A stretch of DNA of 64,000 nt from Kitagawia praeruptora. Taxonomy: Eukaryota; Streptophyta; Magnoliopsida; Apiales; Apiaceae. The position numbers and the translations under genes were made by a program. Under the pieces are notes generated by a model. It did not search any database. It saw only the letters and a program-made list of their open reading frames with translations, and was not told where the DNA came from. Shown one piece after another: positions 55,210 to 64,000 of this stretch. The stretch lies in the NCBI GenBank assembly GCA_037693485.1, contig CM075346.1, positions 17,203,501-17,267,500 on the forward strand. Direction: 5' to 3'. Every line of letters starts with the position of its first letter. Position 1 is the first letter of the stretch.

Positions 55210-56065
55210 AGCTGTGACATGTGGTATGATATGGGGTGATTCACTTTAAGGCATTCATGTATGCCGTAGCTATTTTGGTTTATCATTTATTCAATTCAAT
55301 AATATAAATTAGTGAAGTTGCGCAGCTAAGTAACATTTTACACATATAAATTATCGATATGACGGTATTGATAATTAGTCAATTTAAATTTGGTGCACGT
55401 GAAAAATTACATAGTATTTATCCAAACAACCAAGAACATTATATACTTATGTTATTATACTAGCAAGTGTTCAAAATTGTCAATAACATATTAATATAGA
55501 CTTTTAAATTTTATAGACACAAAATAAAGGTATATCATTTGAACCTCATCAATCATATATTATTATACTCTATCTTATTGTCTTCTAATGAAAAAATACA
55601 TATTGAAATATAGATAATAAATTAATAAATTATAAAAATTATAAATAATAAATAACAAATAGTAACCATTAATATGAGCATCGCACAACATAGAAATCAA
55701 TATATTTGTAATACCAATGATATAAATGTTGTAATAAAAAGAAGCTAAAATTAGCCTTCGCTACAAAAAATACATCAATTTGATTAAAAGAAATATTAAA
55801 ATAAATAATTTTTTGCGAATGAGACAAGGAGAGAGTAATTTAATTGAAGTTTTGTAAAAAAAAAGATTAACTAACTAAATTTTCTAATTTATTATAAATT
55901 GAAATTGTAATAAATGATTCCTGAATACTATTTGTTTCGTATTCAAATTAAAAATTAGTCAGCTACAACGTAATTCTTCAAAGTAAAAGTTAGTCAAATA
56001 TACGTAATGCTAGCATGTAATCGACATGTTAAATACAAAAAACAAGGTTGCGAAAAAACATACTA
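55210..56065. other. AT-rich intergenic stretch
   Basis: No gene, RNA or closed repeat is seen between the gutted retrotransposon and the next Stowaway. Confidence 0.5.
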
Positions 56066-56378
56066 CTCCCTCCGTCCCATTCATTTCTATACACTTATTA
56101 TTTTGGGGTGTCCCATCATTTCTATATATTCTAAAAATAGTAAAGTTTTAATAATAAAAAATACTATTACACCCACTAACTTTACTCCACTATCTCAAAT
56201 CTATAATATAAAACACTATTACACCCACTACTTTCCTCCACTATTTCAAATCTATTATTAAATAATTGATAGGTTCCACCACTTTACCCACTTTTCATCT
56301 AACTTTACTCATTTTCCATATATTTTCTTGGTCTGCATTTCCAGACCAAACGTATAAAACTCACCGGGACGGAGGGAG
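56066..56378. mobile_element. Stowaway-type MITE, 313 bp
   Basis: The left end CTCCCTCCGTCCCATTCATT and right end ACCGGGACGGAGGGAG are flanked by TA at 56064-56065 and 56379-56380. The interior holds repeats of ACTATTACACCCACTA. The TIRs are well kept. Confidence 0.88.
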
Positions 56379-56525
56379 TAACAAAGAAGAATGATGAAAG
56401 AAGTGGGAGGGTAAAATGAAACCATAGGTTCCAAATGAAACCACATCACGATTGACTCAATTAAAATAATTCATGGTCAGATTTTGGAAGAGTACAAAAC
56501 AACGAACATTCATAAAGTGGTTGTA

Positions 56526-56774
56526 CTTTTTCCGTCCCATTCATTTTTATACGTTTTTTAATGTGTCTGATATATATTAAAGTGCATAACTAGTATAGTT
56601 CCATAACTTATTTTTAATTTTTTTTTTTGTATAAAAGTAGGATTGTTCTATTTTTATACAAAAAAAAAGAAGAAAATTGTAAAAATAAGTTACGTAACTA
56701 TAGTAGTTAGGAACTTTAAAAGGCATGTCACGCCCCGGTCCCCCAATGTATAGAAATTATTGGGACGAAGGGAG
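56526..56774. mobile_element. Second, more degraded Stowaway-type MITE, 249 bp
   Basis: The left end CTTTTTCCGTCCCATTCATT and right end ATTGGGACGAAGGGAG are flanked by TA at 56524-56525 and 56775-56776. It is related to the preceding MITE (same CGTCCCATTCATTT subterminal) but more mutated. Confidence 0.75.
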
Positions 56775-56776
56775 TA

Positions 56777-57022
56777 CAAGCTAGGTGCAAGTCTCCTACA
56801 ATCACAAATATATCTTTCAGCCAATACTTGAGACAATCTTGTAGAGCGCGCTGGTTGGTACGGGGCTTTCAGATTTGACAATGGTCAGAAGTTATGGCTA
56901 GAAGGAATTGCATTAATATCAATATCAAAAAATACAAAGTTAGGGACAATTTTTAGCAAGAACTCTAATTTTTACATGATTTAGTTTTTTTTAATAATTA
57001 AACTTATATGCCATAAAAGTTT
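56777..57022. other. Short spacer
   Basis: I see nothing in this stretch beyond AT-rich DNA. Confidence 0.4.
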
Positions 57023-57531
57023 GTTAAATAATATATGTTGTAGCATAAGATCCTGTTGGGACCTTCCTTTCATATCTTAAGGTTTTAGATGAGCAGGTTA
57101 CTTAACATGGTATCGAATCTCGGTTTAGGAGTGGTCTTGGGTTCGAGTCCCTCCACCCCCATTTATTTAATTTAAATATTTGTTATTGGTATTGGTTATA
57201 TATGTTGTCATTGTTTGGTCAATCGGTACGAAACGTATCGTACGATTGAGTGGGAATGTTAAATAATATATGTTGTAGCATAAGAGATCCTAAAGGGCCT
57301 TCCTCTGATACCTTAATGTTTTAGATGAGCTGGTTAATTAACATGGTATCAAAGCTCGGTTTAGGAGGGGTTTCGGGTTCGAGTCCCTCCACCCCCATTT
57401 ATTTAATTTAAATATTTCGTATCGTACGATTGAGGGGAAGTGTTAAATAATATATGTCTTAGCATAAGAGATCATGTGAAGCCTTCCTATAATACCTTAA
57501 AATTTTAAATGAGCTGGTTATTTAACACAAT
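57023..57531 (+). repeat. Triplicated tRNA-like repeat (about 235, 184 and 90 bp)
   Basis: Units begin GTTAAATAATATATGT at 57023, 57258 and 57442. The first two contain AACATGGTATC(G/A)AA and, about 35 bp later, GGGTTCGAGTCCCTCCACCC, a perfect Pol III B-box core. The third breaks off before it. The pattern is that of a tRNA-derived SINE amplified in tandem. Confidence 0.7.
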
Positions 57532-58749
57532 TAAATTTATGTTCTAACAAACGAGATCATAATATCACATAGCTGTTGTAAGTTGTTGCAAGTCTACTAA
57601 GGCGTTTATTCAACCATTTAGTTGTTGTATAATCAGGTGATGTTTTGATCGTCAAGTATTTGTTTTGATTACGAGGGAATGAACAAATAGATAAAATAGT
57701 GACCAAGTCGAGTTAAATTTGCAATCAATATTATACTTAAATCATTTGAACACAATGTATGTTAATATTTGACCTCATTCATATCATTCATATCATATAA
57801 TTCTTGGACAGTAACTCAGTGCCTGTTTGGCACAACTTTTATTAAGGACTTATAACTTATTTTCGGATAAAAATTTTATATTTTAATAATTTTTTTATAT
57901 AAATATTTAATTTATGTTTGAGGTTCAATAAATTGTAAAAATAAGTTGGAAAGTTAGGAATCTCTAACTTTGTTTTAAAATAAGTTAACATATATATTCT
58001 GGAAAAAAAATTCCCCCAAACACCCCGTCAATCTCTCAAAATTGCTCAATAGCTTTTTCACTCTCACCTTCGATCTCAAACTTATCGAACTCTATTCCTC
58101 GCTTCCTCCATCACTTTCGTAAATAATATCAAAGCTAATTTCTCGTCTATTTCATTACTTCCCGAACAAAAAACTTAAACGTAGGATTTTCGCGCGCTAG
58201 ACATTTATACTAACTACTAGTTGGGGGGTTGTAGTGCCATTGACGGACATGAAATGCGTGTAGTTGCCAGACATGGAGATTCGACAACTGTGTATGTAGA
58301 TTGGACGGACATGAAATGTGTATGTACCAATAAAACTTTTGATCTGAATTTTATAAATTAGATTTTCATTCTTTACTAGATATATATTGATATTTTTTAC
58401 AGTATCCTTTATTTTTTTTTAACTTTTTCAAATGATTTATTATTTATTTTTAACTTATGATTAGTACCACTATATTTTAAATATCACAATTTCATGTCAT
58501 TCCGTAAATCAAATATTAAAATTAAAGTAAATGATCTCATTAAATTATAAACTTCAGTTTTTTTTTTTTTTTTTTCAATACCCTAACAATTCACTACATT
58601 TAAAAATATCATTATCAAAATATTTGAATAAAACATAGTTAAAATTTCAAAATATATTCAAAGGAATACTTTTAATGATCCTGTAGTCCTATTAGCCTTT
58701 TCAACTAATGTCATACTTTTCTTTTTAGTTCCATAAACCAAACAAAACC
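57532..58749. other. Intergenic stretch without recognised features
   Basis: This is AT-rich DNA. A short imperfect repeat, GGACATGAAATG(C/T)GTGTA, occurs near 58242 and 58307. No gene is supported. Confidence 0.45.
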
Positions 58750-61135
58750 AAACATACTCAATATATCCCGCTCAGATCAGGGTCTGAGGAGGGTAAAATG
58801 TACGCAGACCATACCCCTACTTTTTACAGTAGAGAGGCTGTTTCCGTGGAGACCCCCGGCTTAGTGCTCAACAAAACAATGTGTGTTATATACAAAGATG
58901 ATTACGAATGGGAAAGTACTCAGCCGAACCTGGACCCATGGCTTGGACCACATAGGACTTACCTAAGCGGGCATTAGATACTCCTCTCCTGATATAGGTC
59001 GACTCCGAGCAAAACTCTCTGCCAAACACTAAACCACAGGCAACAAACAGTCAAATATTAACGATAAAATAAGATCACACTACTCTAAGACAAAGCTAAC
59101 CGGGACAACCCAACTCTCAGACTCTCAACAACAGACCCACTCCCTAAAAGAGAATCCACAACTCTGATACGACGCCTCCAAGAGCACCTCTCAGCTGTCA
59201 TGGTCTCGTTTAGGTTTAGGTCCTTCAAATCTAACCTCAGTTGCTCCTCCCAAGTTCTCCTCGGTCTACCTCTCCTTCTCACCCCTACGATCGAAATACT
59301 CTCTACCCTCCGCACTGCACTGGAGCCGTATCCTGTCTCCTGCGGACGTGGCCGAACCATCTCAATCTCCCTTCTCGAACTTTCGCGAAAATAGGTGCAA
59401 CTTCTAACTCATTCCTGAAAACCACATTTGGTATTCCATCCAGCCGCTTCCAACTTGCTCTCCAGCGCCTTCTTTACCGCCCAACATTTTGAACCATACA
59501 ACATCGCAGGTCTGATTGCCGCTCTATAGAATTTACCTTTCAATTTTAAAGGGATTTTCTTGTCGCACAGCACCCTTGACGCTGCTCTCCATCTTAGCCA
59601 TCCAGCCTTGATACGATGGGTTACGTCACCCTCCACCTCTCCTTCCTTCTGAATGATAGAACCCAAATACTTAAACTTGTCCGTATGAGGAACAATCTGA
59701 TCTCCAATCATAACCTCCACCCCTTCGTCGATGGTCTCACCATTGAATTTACACCAGAGATACTCGATCTTAGACTGGCTCACACGTAGGCCTTGGGATT
59801 CCAAAGTAGATCTCCATAATTCCAACTTTGCATTCACTTCCCCCCTCGACTCCGCCACTAACACAATGTCATCTGCAAAAAAGCATGCACCAAGGGACGT
59901 CATCCTGGATCCCCCGCGAGATGACATCTAGTATTAGAGCAAAGAGGAGAGGGCTAAGGGCCGACCCCTGGTGCAACCCTATCCCAACCGAAAAATAGCG
60001 GGTATCCCCCACTGGAGTCCTAACACAAGTTCTAGCTTGAGAGTACATGTCTTGAATTGCTCTAACGTACAATGATGACACCCTCCTCTCTTCTAGGCTC
60101 CTCCAAATAACCTGACGCGGGATGCTATCATATGCTTTCTCAAGGTCAATGAACACCATATGTAGGTCCTTACGACGTTCTCTAAACTTCTCCATAAGTC
60201 GACGGACGAGATGAATGGCCTCGGTCGTCGATCTCCCAGGCATGAAACCAAATTGGTTCTCTGAGATCTCTACCATTCTTCTTACCCTGTCTCCCAAAGT
60301 TTCATAGTATGACTGAGTAGTTTAATACCCCGATAGTTACTACAACTCTGAGCATCACCTTTGTTCTTGAAAAAAGGCACCACAATACTACGCCTCCACT
60401 CCGCCGGCATCTGAGCATCTCTGAGGAGAATGTTGAACAAATCTACTAGCCATTGAACACCTACCTCCCCCAGACAAATCCACACCTCAATAGGGACCTG
60501 GTCCGGGCCAACCGCCTTAGCTCTACCCATCTTTAGAAGGGCACCTTTGACTTCTTCTATGCTGATACGCTCACCATCCCCTAAAGTTTGAGCTGAAGAT
60601 TGACTAGCACCTTGCACCCCTTCTGAAACGCTCCCCCGTGATCCGTTGAAAAGCTTAGAAAAATACCCATTCCACCTCTCCTTAATAGCGTCGTCGTTCA
60701 CCAAAACACGTCCCACATCATCCTTTACAAACCGAACGTGGCCCAGATCGCGCCGCCCTCTCTCCCTCGCTTTCGCCAATTTAAAGATAGCATCAGCTCC
60801 TTCCTTGGTGTCTAAGCGCTTGTACATCTCCTCGTACGCCTCACCTTTAGCCTTAGCCACTGCCTTCTTTGCCTCTCTTCTCGCCACCTTGTAAGCTGCA
60901 TTCTTCAAGATCCTCTCCTCACCAGCTCTAGCCGACAAAAGCTCTTTAAAGAGCAATTGTTTAACCTTAACTTTCCTTTGAACCTCCTCGTTCCACCACC
61001 ACGCCTCCTTAAGACCACTACACCTTCCCGAAGAAACCCCCACCACCTTCGCTGCCACATTCCTAATAGCATTGGCCATTCTAATCCACATCTGGTTTGC
61101 ATCACCCCCTGATAAAACCACCTTCGTGGAGCAGA
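58750..61135 (-). mobile_element. RTE-clade LINE, 5'-truncated, frameshifted
   Basis: On the minus strand the 3' half of an RTE-type LINE can be read. In order: a linker domain (NEEVQRKVKVKQ ... AVGPDQVPIEVW), RT motifs (ENQFGFMPGRST, HMVFIDLEKAYDSIPR, GLHQGSALSPLLFAL, FADDIVLVAES), the thumb (KFKYLGSIIQKEG, GWLRWRAASRVLCDK) and a decayed C-terminal part (RWFGHVRRR). It ends in a 3'UTR with GGGTATGGTCTGCGTACAT, a tail seen in many plant RTE elements. The endonuclease domain is absent and homology stops at about 61135, so reverse transcription ended early. Frame changes occur near 60,290 and 59,885, with a deletion near 59,400. The GC content is higher than in the surroundings. Confidence 0.9.
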
Positions 61136-61448
61136 GCCTCCTTGAATACGAATATACTATACTTTATTTGAAATTTAAATTATAAATAAATTTTTTAATT
61201 TAACTTTTCATTTCAGCAAGTCCCACGAAGGAAGGACGAAGGGACTATAAAATATTCAAACTGTCATGTCCAAAACCATATCCCTAGTGCGAAGTGTTGC
61301 AAGAACTAGCTTTTCTTATTACTTATAACTGAGACTTTAATGTTCCCTGATCTGATCCCTGTAATATACAAGTAGAATGCTAAGGGATCTAAATCTAGTA
61401 CTGTATAAACAAATGTCAATGTCCTATCTTTTTTACCAAGCTTGACTG
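61136..61448. other. Spacer and probable 3'UTR of the CIPK gene
   Basis: About 310 bp between the LINE's truncated end and the CIPK stop codon. It should contain the CIPK 3'UTR. No other feature is seen. Confidence 0.5.
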
Positions 61449-63550
61449 TCAGAATTCTGTGCCCAGAAGCTCTTGGCTTCTTGGAACGCCTAGATCGTTC
61501 TCTAATTTTTCACACAACTGCACAAAAGATTAACCAATGTCGGTAAATGGTGTAAAAAATCGCACTTAAATTTTCAGGGAAAGCGAGGGAGGCTTACCTG
61601 TCTGTACACTACAACGTCACCACAAGTTTTTCTTACTTCGACTACGTACAAGGATGGGCTAATGTCGAAAACCTAGTACAGTTGGGAGCAGTTTGAGTAA
61701 TTATAATATACTAACAATATGTGAGCTGCTAATTAACATCAAAATATGCGTAGGAACTGAATTTAAGCTAACCTCTGCTTCCACTGAAAGACTAACCGAG
61801 CTTTTGTGATCGTTATGCAACTGAACCACTTTGAGCTGATATTATGACACAATTAGTTAATTCACTTGTTAGTCAAATGAAGATTTAATAAATAAACAGC
61901 TCTACATTGTGAATCATAGTTTCTTCCTGTTCACACTATCGTTCATATCTTTTCTTAGTTTAGCTCTATATATATATTAATTTTCATATGCTTTTTGTAG
62001 AAATTTAGCTTTAAGACTCGTTGAAGAAGGACACGAGGGAAACGTTGCAGAGAATTAGAATTATTATCAGATACTAGGCCAATCCTCGACTAACCTTTCC
62101 ACTACTCTTTTTCACTCCGAACCCCATCTGTGTTACAATCTCCTCAATCCGCTCGATTAATTTTTTTGGTGAATGACGAGATGTAAATCTGATCTTCCTC
62201 TCAGAAACATCCTAGAAGAGAAAAAGAAATGTTTTTTTAGTCTTAGAAATCCTAGTATCGCACTTTGTTGTAAACTAGTAAAATTAGTGGTAGTTATAAC
62301 CTCTTTTTCGAAGAAGCCTGAAAGATCCAGGCTTGAGGACATGCTAATTAGTTGAAAAGCATTGATAAGAGTAGGCGAGTCTGGTTCTTTTTCGGCTATG
62401 GTTGACTGCACCATTGAAAAAACATCACTTCAGCTTTGGTTAGAACAGAAATCAGACTGATAGTTATTTTTCCTCTAATGAGACTAGAGTATCCAGTTGT
62501 GGTTTACCTTGTTTATCGTCAAAGCTTCATCATCTATGCATGTATCTTCTTCATCTTCATCAGGATCTGCCGGAGTATATTTCCGCTTAAACCATTGATC
62601 TTCCTTAATTTCAGCCATTGTTATTCGAGTACGAGGATCTGGATCAAGAATTCTTCTTATCAAGTTTCTAGCTCCTGCGGAAAGTCTCTTTGGAAAATGT
62701 ACATCCCCCTTGAAAATCTGAAATCCAAAAAGATAAATTTACTTGGAAGTTTCATATCAGTATATGAACTTTTATAAGAGGCTCATGCAAGGTACACATT
62801 GTAATACTTTCAGACCTTCTGATATAGTACTGCAAGGTTTCTGTCGTCAAATGGTAGATAGCCTGTGAGAATTACATATAATATAACGCCACATGACCAT
62901 GTATCAGATGTGGCACCATCATAACCTCTATTGTGCAGAACTTCTGGAGCAACATAGTTAGGACTACCACATGTTGTATGCAATAACCCGTCGTCCTGAG
63001 CATCAGACAAAAGTAAGCATCCAACGGGAGTAAAATGATGTTACTAATGAAACATGAATGTAAAAGTAAGATTAGATTGCATACTCTAAAATGTTGAGGT
63101 AATGCACCAAGACCAAAATCAGATATCTTTATATTTCCTTCTCCATCAACAAGAACATTCTCTAGCTGCATTACAAGATAATGTTAGAAAAGCTAGCAAG
63201 ACCATAACGTTGGAAGCTGCGAGCCTGTGAAATTCTTTACAAATTCCGGCCTGTGACATTTTTACCTTGAGATCCCTATGAAAGACGCCTTTGTTGTGGC
63301 AGTAGCTAACGCCGTCTACTAATTGTTGAAACATTTTCCTGCCTGCAGCCTCTGAAAGTTTACCTTTGGATGCCTGAAAATCAAGGGAAACCACAAGATA
63401 ATCAGGTAAAATTTGAATAAAGAACACAAGGAAGCAGCCTAAAGTTGAGTCTGAAATGTGTATATAAATAATGCTTACAATTTGCTCAAACAATTCTCCA
63501 CCATCCACATATTCAAGGACCATGTATACCTTGCTTTTGCTTGCGATCAC
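61449..63550 (-). CDS. CIPK1: CBL-interacting Ser/Thr protein kinase, CIPK1-type (partial, N-terminal exons outside the window)
   Basis: Ten minus-strand exons join in frame to 359 aa: 63550-63479, 63373-63266, 63165-63085, 62995-62816, 62717-62508, 62405-62301, 62211-62095, 61835-61773, 61672-61598 and 61517-61449. All have GT-AG introns. CIPKs are activated by calcium-bound CBL proteins and phosphorylate ion channels and transporters. Seen in order: the hinge (VYMVLEYVDGGELFEQI), the catalytic loop FHRDLKLEN, DFG with the activation loop to APE (DFGLGALPQHFRDDGLLH ... YVAPE), the late kinase lobe, the NAF/FISL motif LINAFQLISMSSSLDLSGFF that binds CBL and autoinhibits, then a PPI-like C-terminus. 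The ATP-binding N-lobe with its lysine lies beyond 64000. The wording RDDGLLHTTCGSPNYVAPEV and DVSERKIRFTS is that of the CIPK1/CIPK17 subgroup of the intron-rich clade. The frame is intact, so it is probably functional. Confidence 0.92.
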
Positions 63551-64000
63551 CTGCTCATTCATTACAGATTGAGTAAGATTGTAAAAACAATCTATTCAGC
63601 TAAGAGGGATAATAGCGTAGTGGTTCGCATGCTATTTTAGCATTTTTAGTCTAACTGTTTTATTTGGTGGATAGTTTCAGTAAAACCATTGACTGAAATT
63701 CATATTGAGGGACGGAATCACCAAGAGGACAGAGGCTTGTTATTTTTCTTTGTGCACGGAATTTGGATGCTTGACATTATGGATTTCTCTTTCTTTCGAG
63801 AATATCTGTTTTTTTCCAGGAATGGTTATCTCCAAAATTTATTTAATCATTCGAATCAACCATTTTTACCAAGAGAAAGAGAAGGTGGGTATCCATTATG
63901 CTACCTAAGAAACCCTTGAAAAAATTCAGAATGAAATGTCGTTTACAGCTTTTTTCAAGTAATTTTTGTTCGAGATGCTTAGTTTTCGAAATGCAGAAAT
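63551..64000 (-). other. Intron of the CIPK gene, running off the window
   Basis: On the minus strand this ends in ATGAATGAGCAG, the acceptor for the exon at 63550. No kinase N-lobe coding (GxGxxG or the VAIK lysine region) is visible, so those exons lie further upstream. Confidence 0.6.

Noticed and set aside
58800..58890. Conserved GGGTATGGTCTGCGTACAT block considered as a separate SINE
   Set aside because: It directly continues the LINE 3' end on the same strand, so it is the LINE's 3'UTR and not an independent element.
63608..63645. A-box-like TAGCGTAGTGGTTCGC in the CIPK intron
   Set aside because: No B box at the expected distance, so not called a tRNA or SINE.

Overview
This window is nuclear DNA from a eudicot plant. 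It is AT-rich, its genes carry GT-AG introns, and it is dominated by plant LTR retrotransposons, MITEs, hAT elements, tRNA-derived repeats and an RTE-type LINE. An asterid, possibly Apiales, is my guess from the protein wording only. No bacterial, viral or CRISPR features were seen. Coordinates, splice sites and target-site duplications (TSDs) were read by eye.

Three host genes can be supported. (1) A mitochondrial pyruvate dehydrogenase kinase gene on the + strand (21.07-24.62 kb, six exons, 371 aa). (2) A BED-zinc-finger/hAT-transposase-derived gene on the - strand (25.86-29.37 kb, six coding exons, about 907 aa) with a likely non-coding first exon near 32.6 kb. It lies tail-to-tail with the kinase gene. 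(3) The 3' ten exons of a CBL-interacting protein kinase of the CIPK1 type on the - strand (61.45-63.55 kb), whose N-lobe exons lie beyond the window. A FAR1-related relic lies at 9.2-10.25 kb.

Mobile elements by region. 1-5.44 kb: nearly all of a minus-strand LTR element with no recognisable gag-pol. Its interior is filled by a spliced plus-strand gene with its own TATA/G-box promoter and by an array of nine mini-palindromes. 5.6-8.0 kb: a MULE-type MITE with a 9-bp TSD and a duplicated tRNA-derived repeat. 10.5-19.06 kb and 36.1-45.15 kb: two SIRE/Maximus-like Copia copies in opposite orientation, each with one LTR, PBS, gag, pol and an extra downstream ORF, and each lacking a 3' LTR. 29.86-32.07 kb: a hAT element nested in another hAT element, inside the probable 5'UTR intron of the hAT-derived gene. 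33.6-34.2 kb: a Stowaway inside a Stowaway. 46.1-55.2 kb: a gutted LTR retrotransposon with a multiply invaded 5' LTR and a 5'-truncated 3' LTR. 56-57.5 kb: two Stowaways and a triplicated tRNA-like repeat. 58.75-61.14 kb: a 5'-truncated, frameshifted RTE LINE.

The most unusual signals are private short DNA words spread through whole elements. The Copia copies carry many copies of ATCAACGGAT (or its complement) in the LTR, gag, the IN-RT linker and the pol-ORF3 spacer, read in at least three frames. The first LTR element is peppered with GGGCGAG/CTCGCCC in LTRs, exons, introns and untranslated parts. That element's combination of LTRs, antisense spliced gene and palindrome array is the best candidate for an under-described system.
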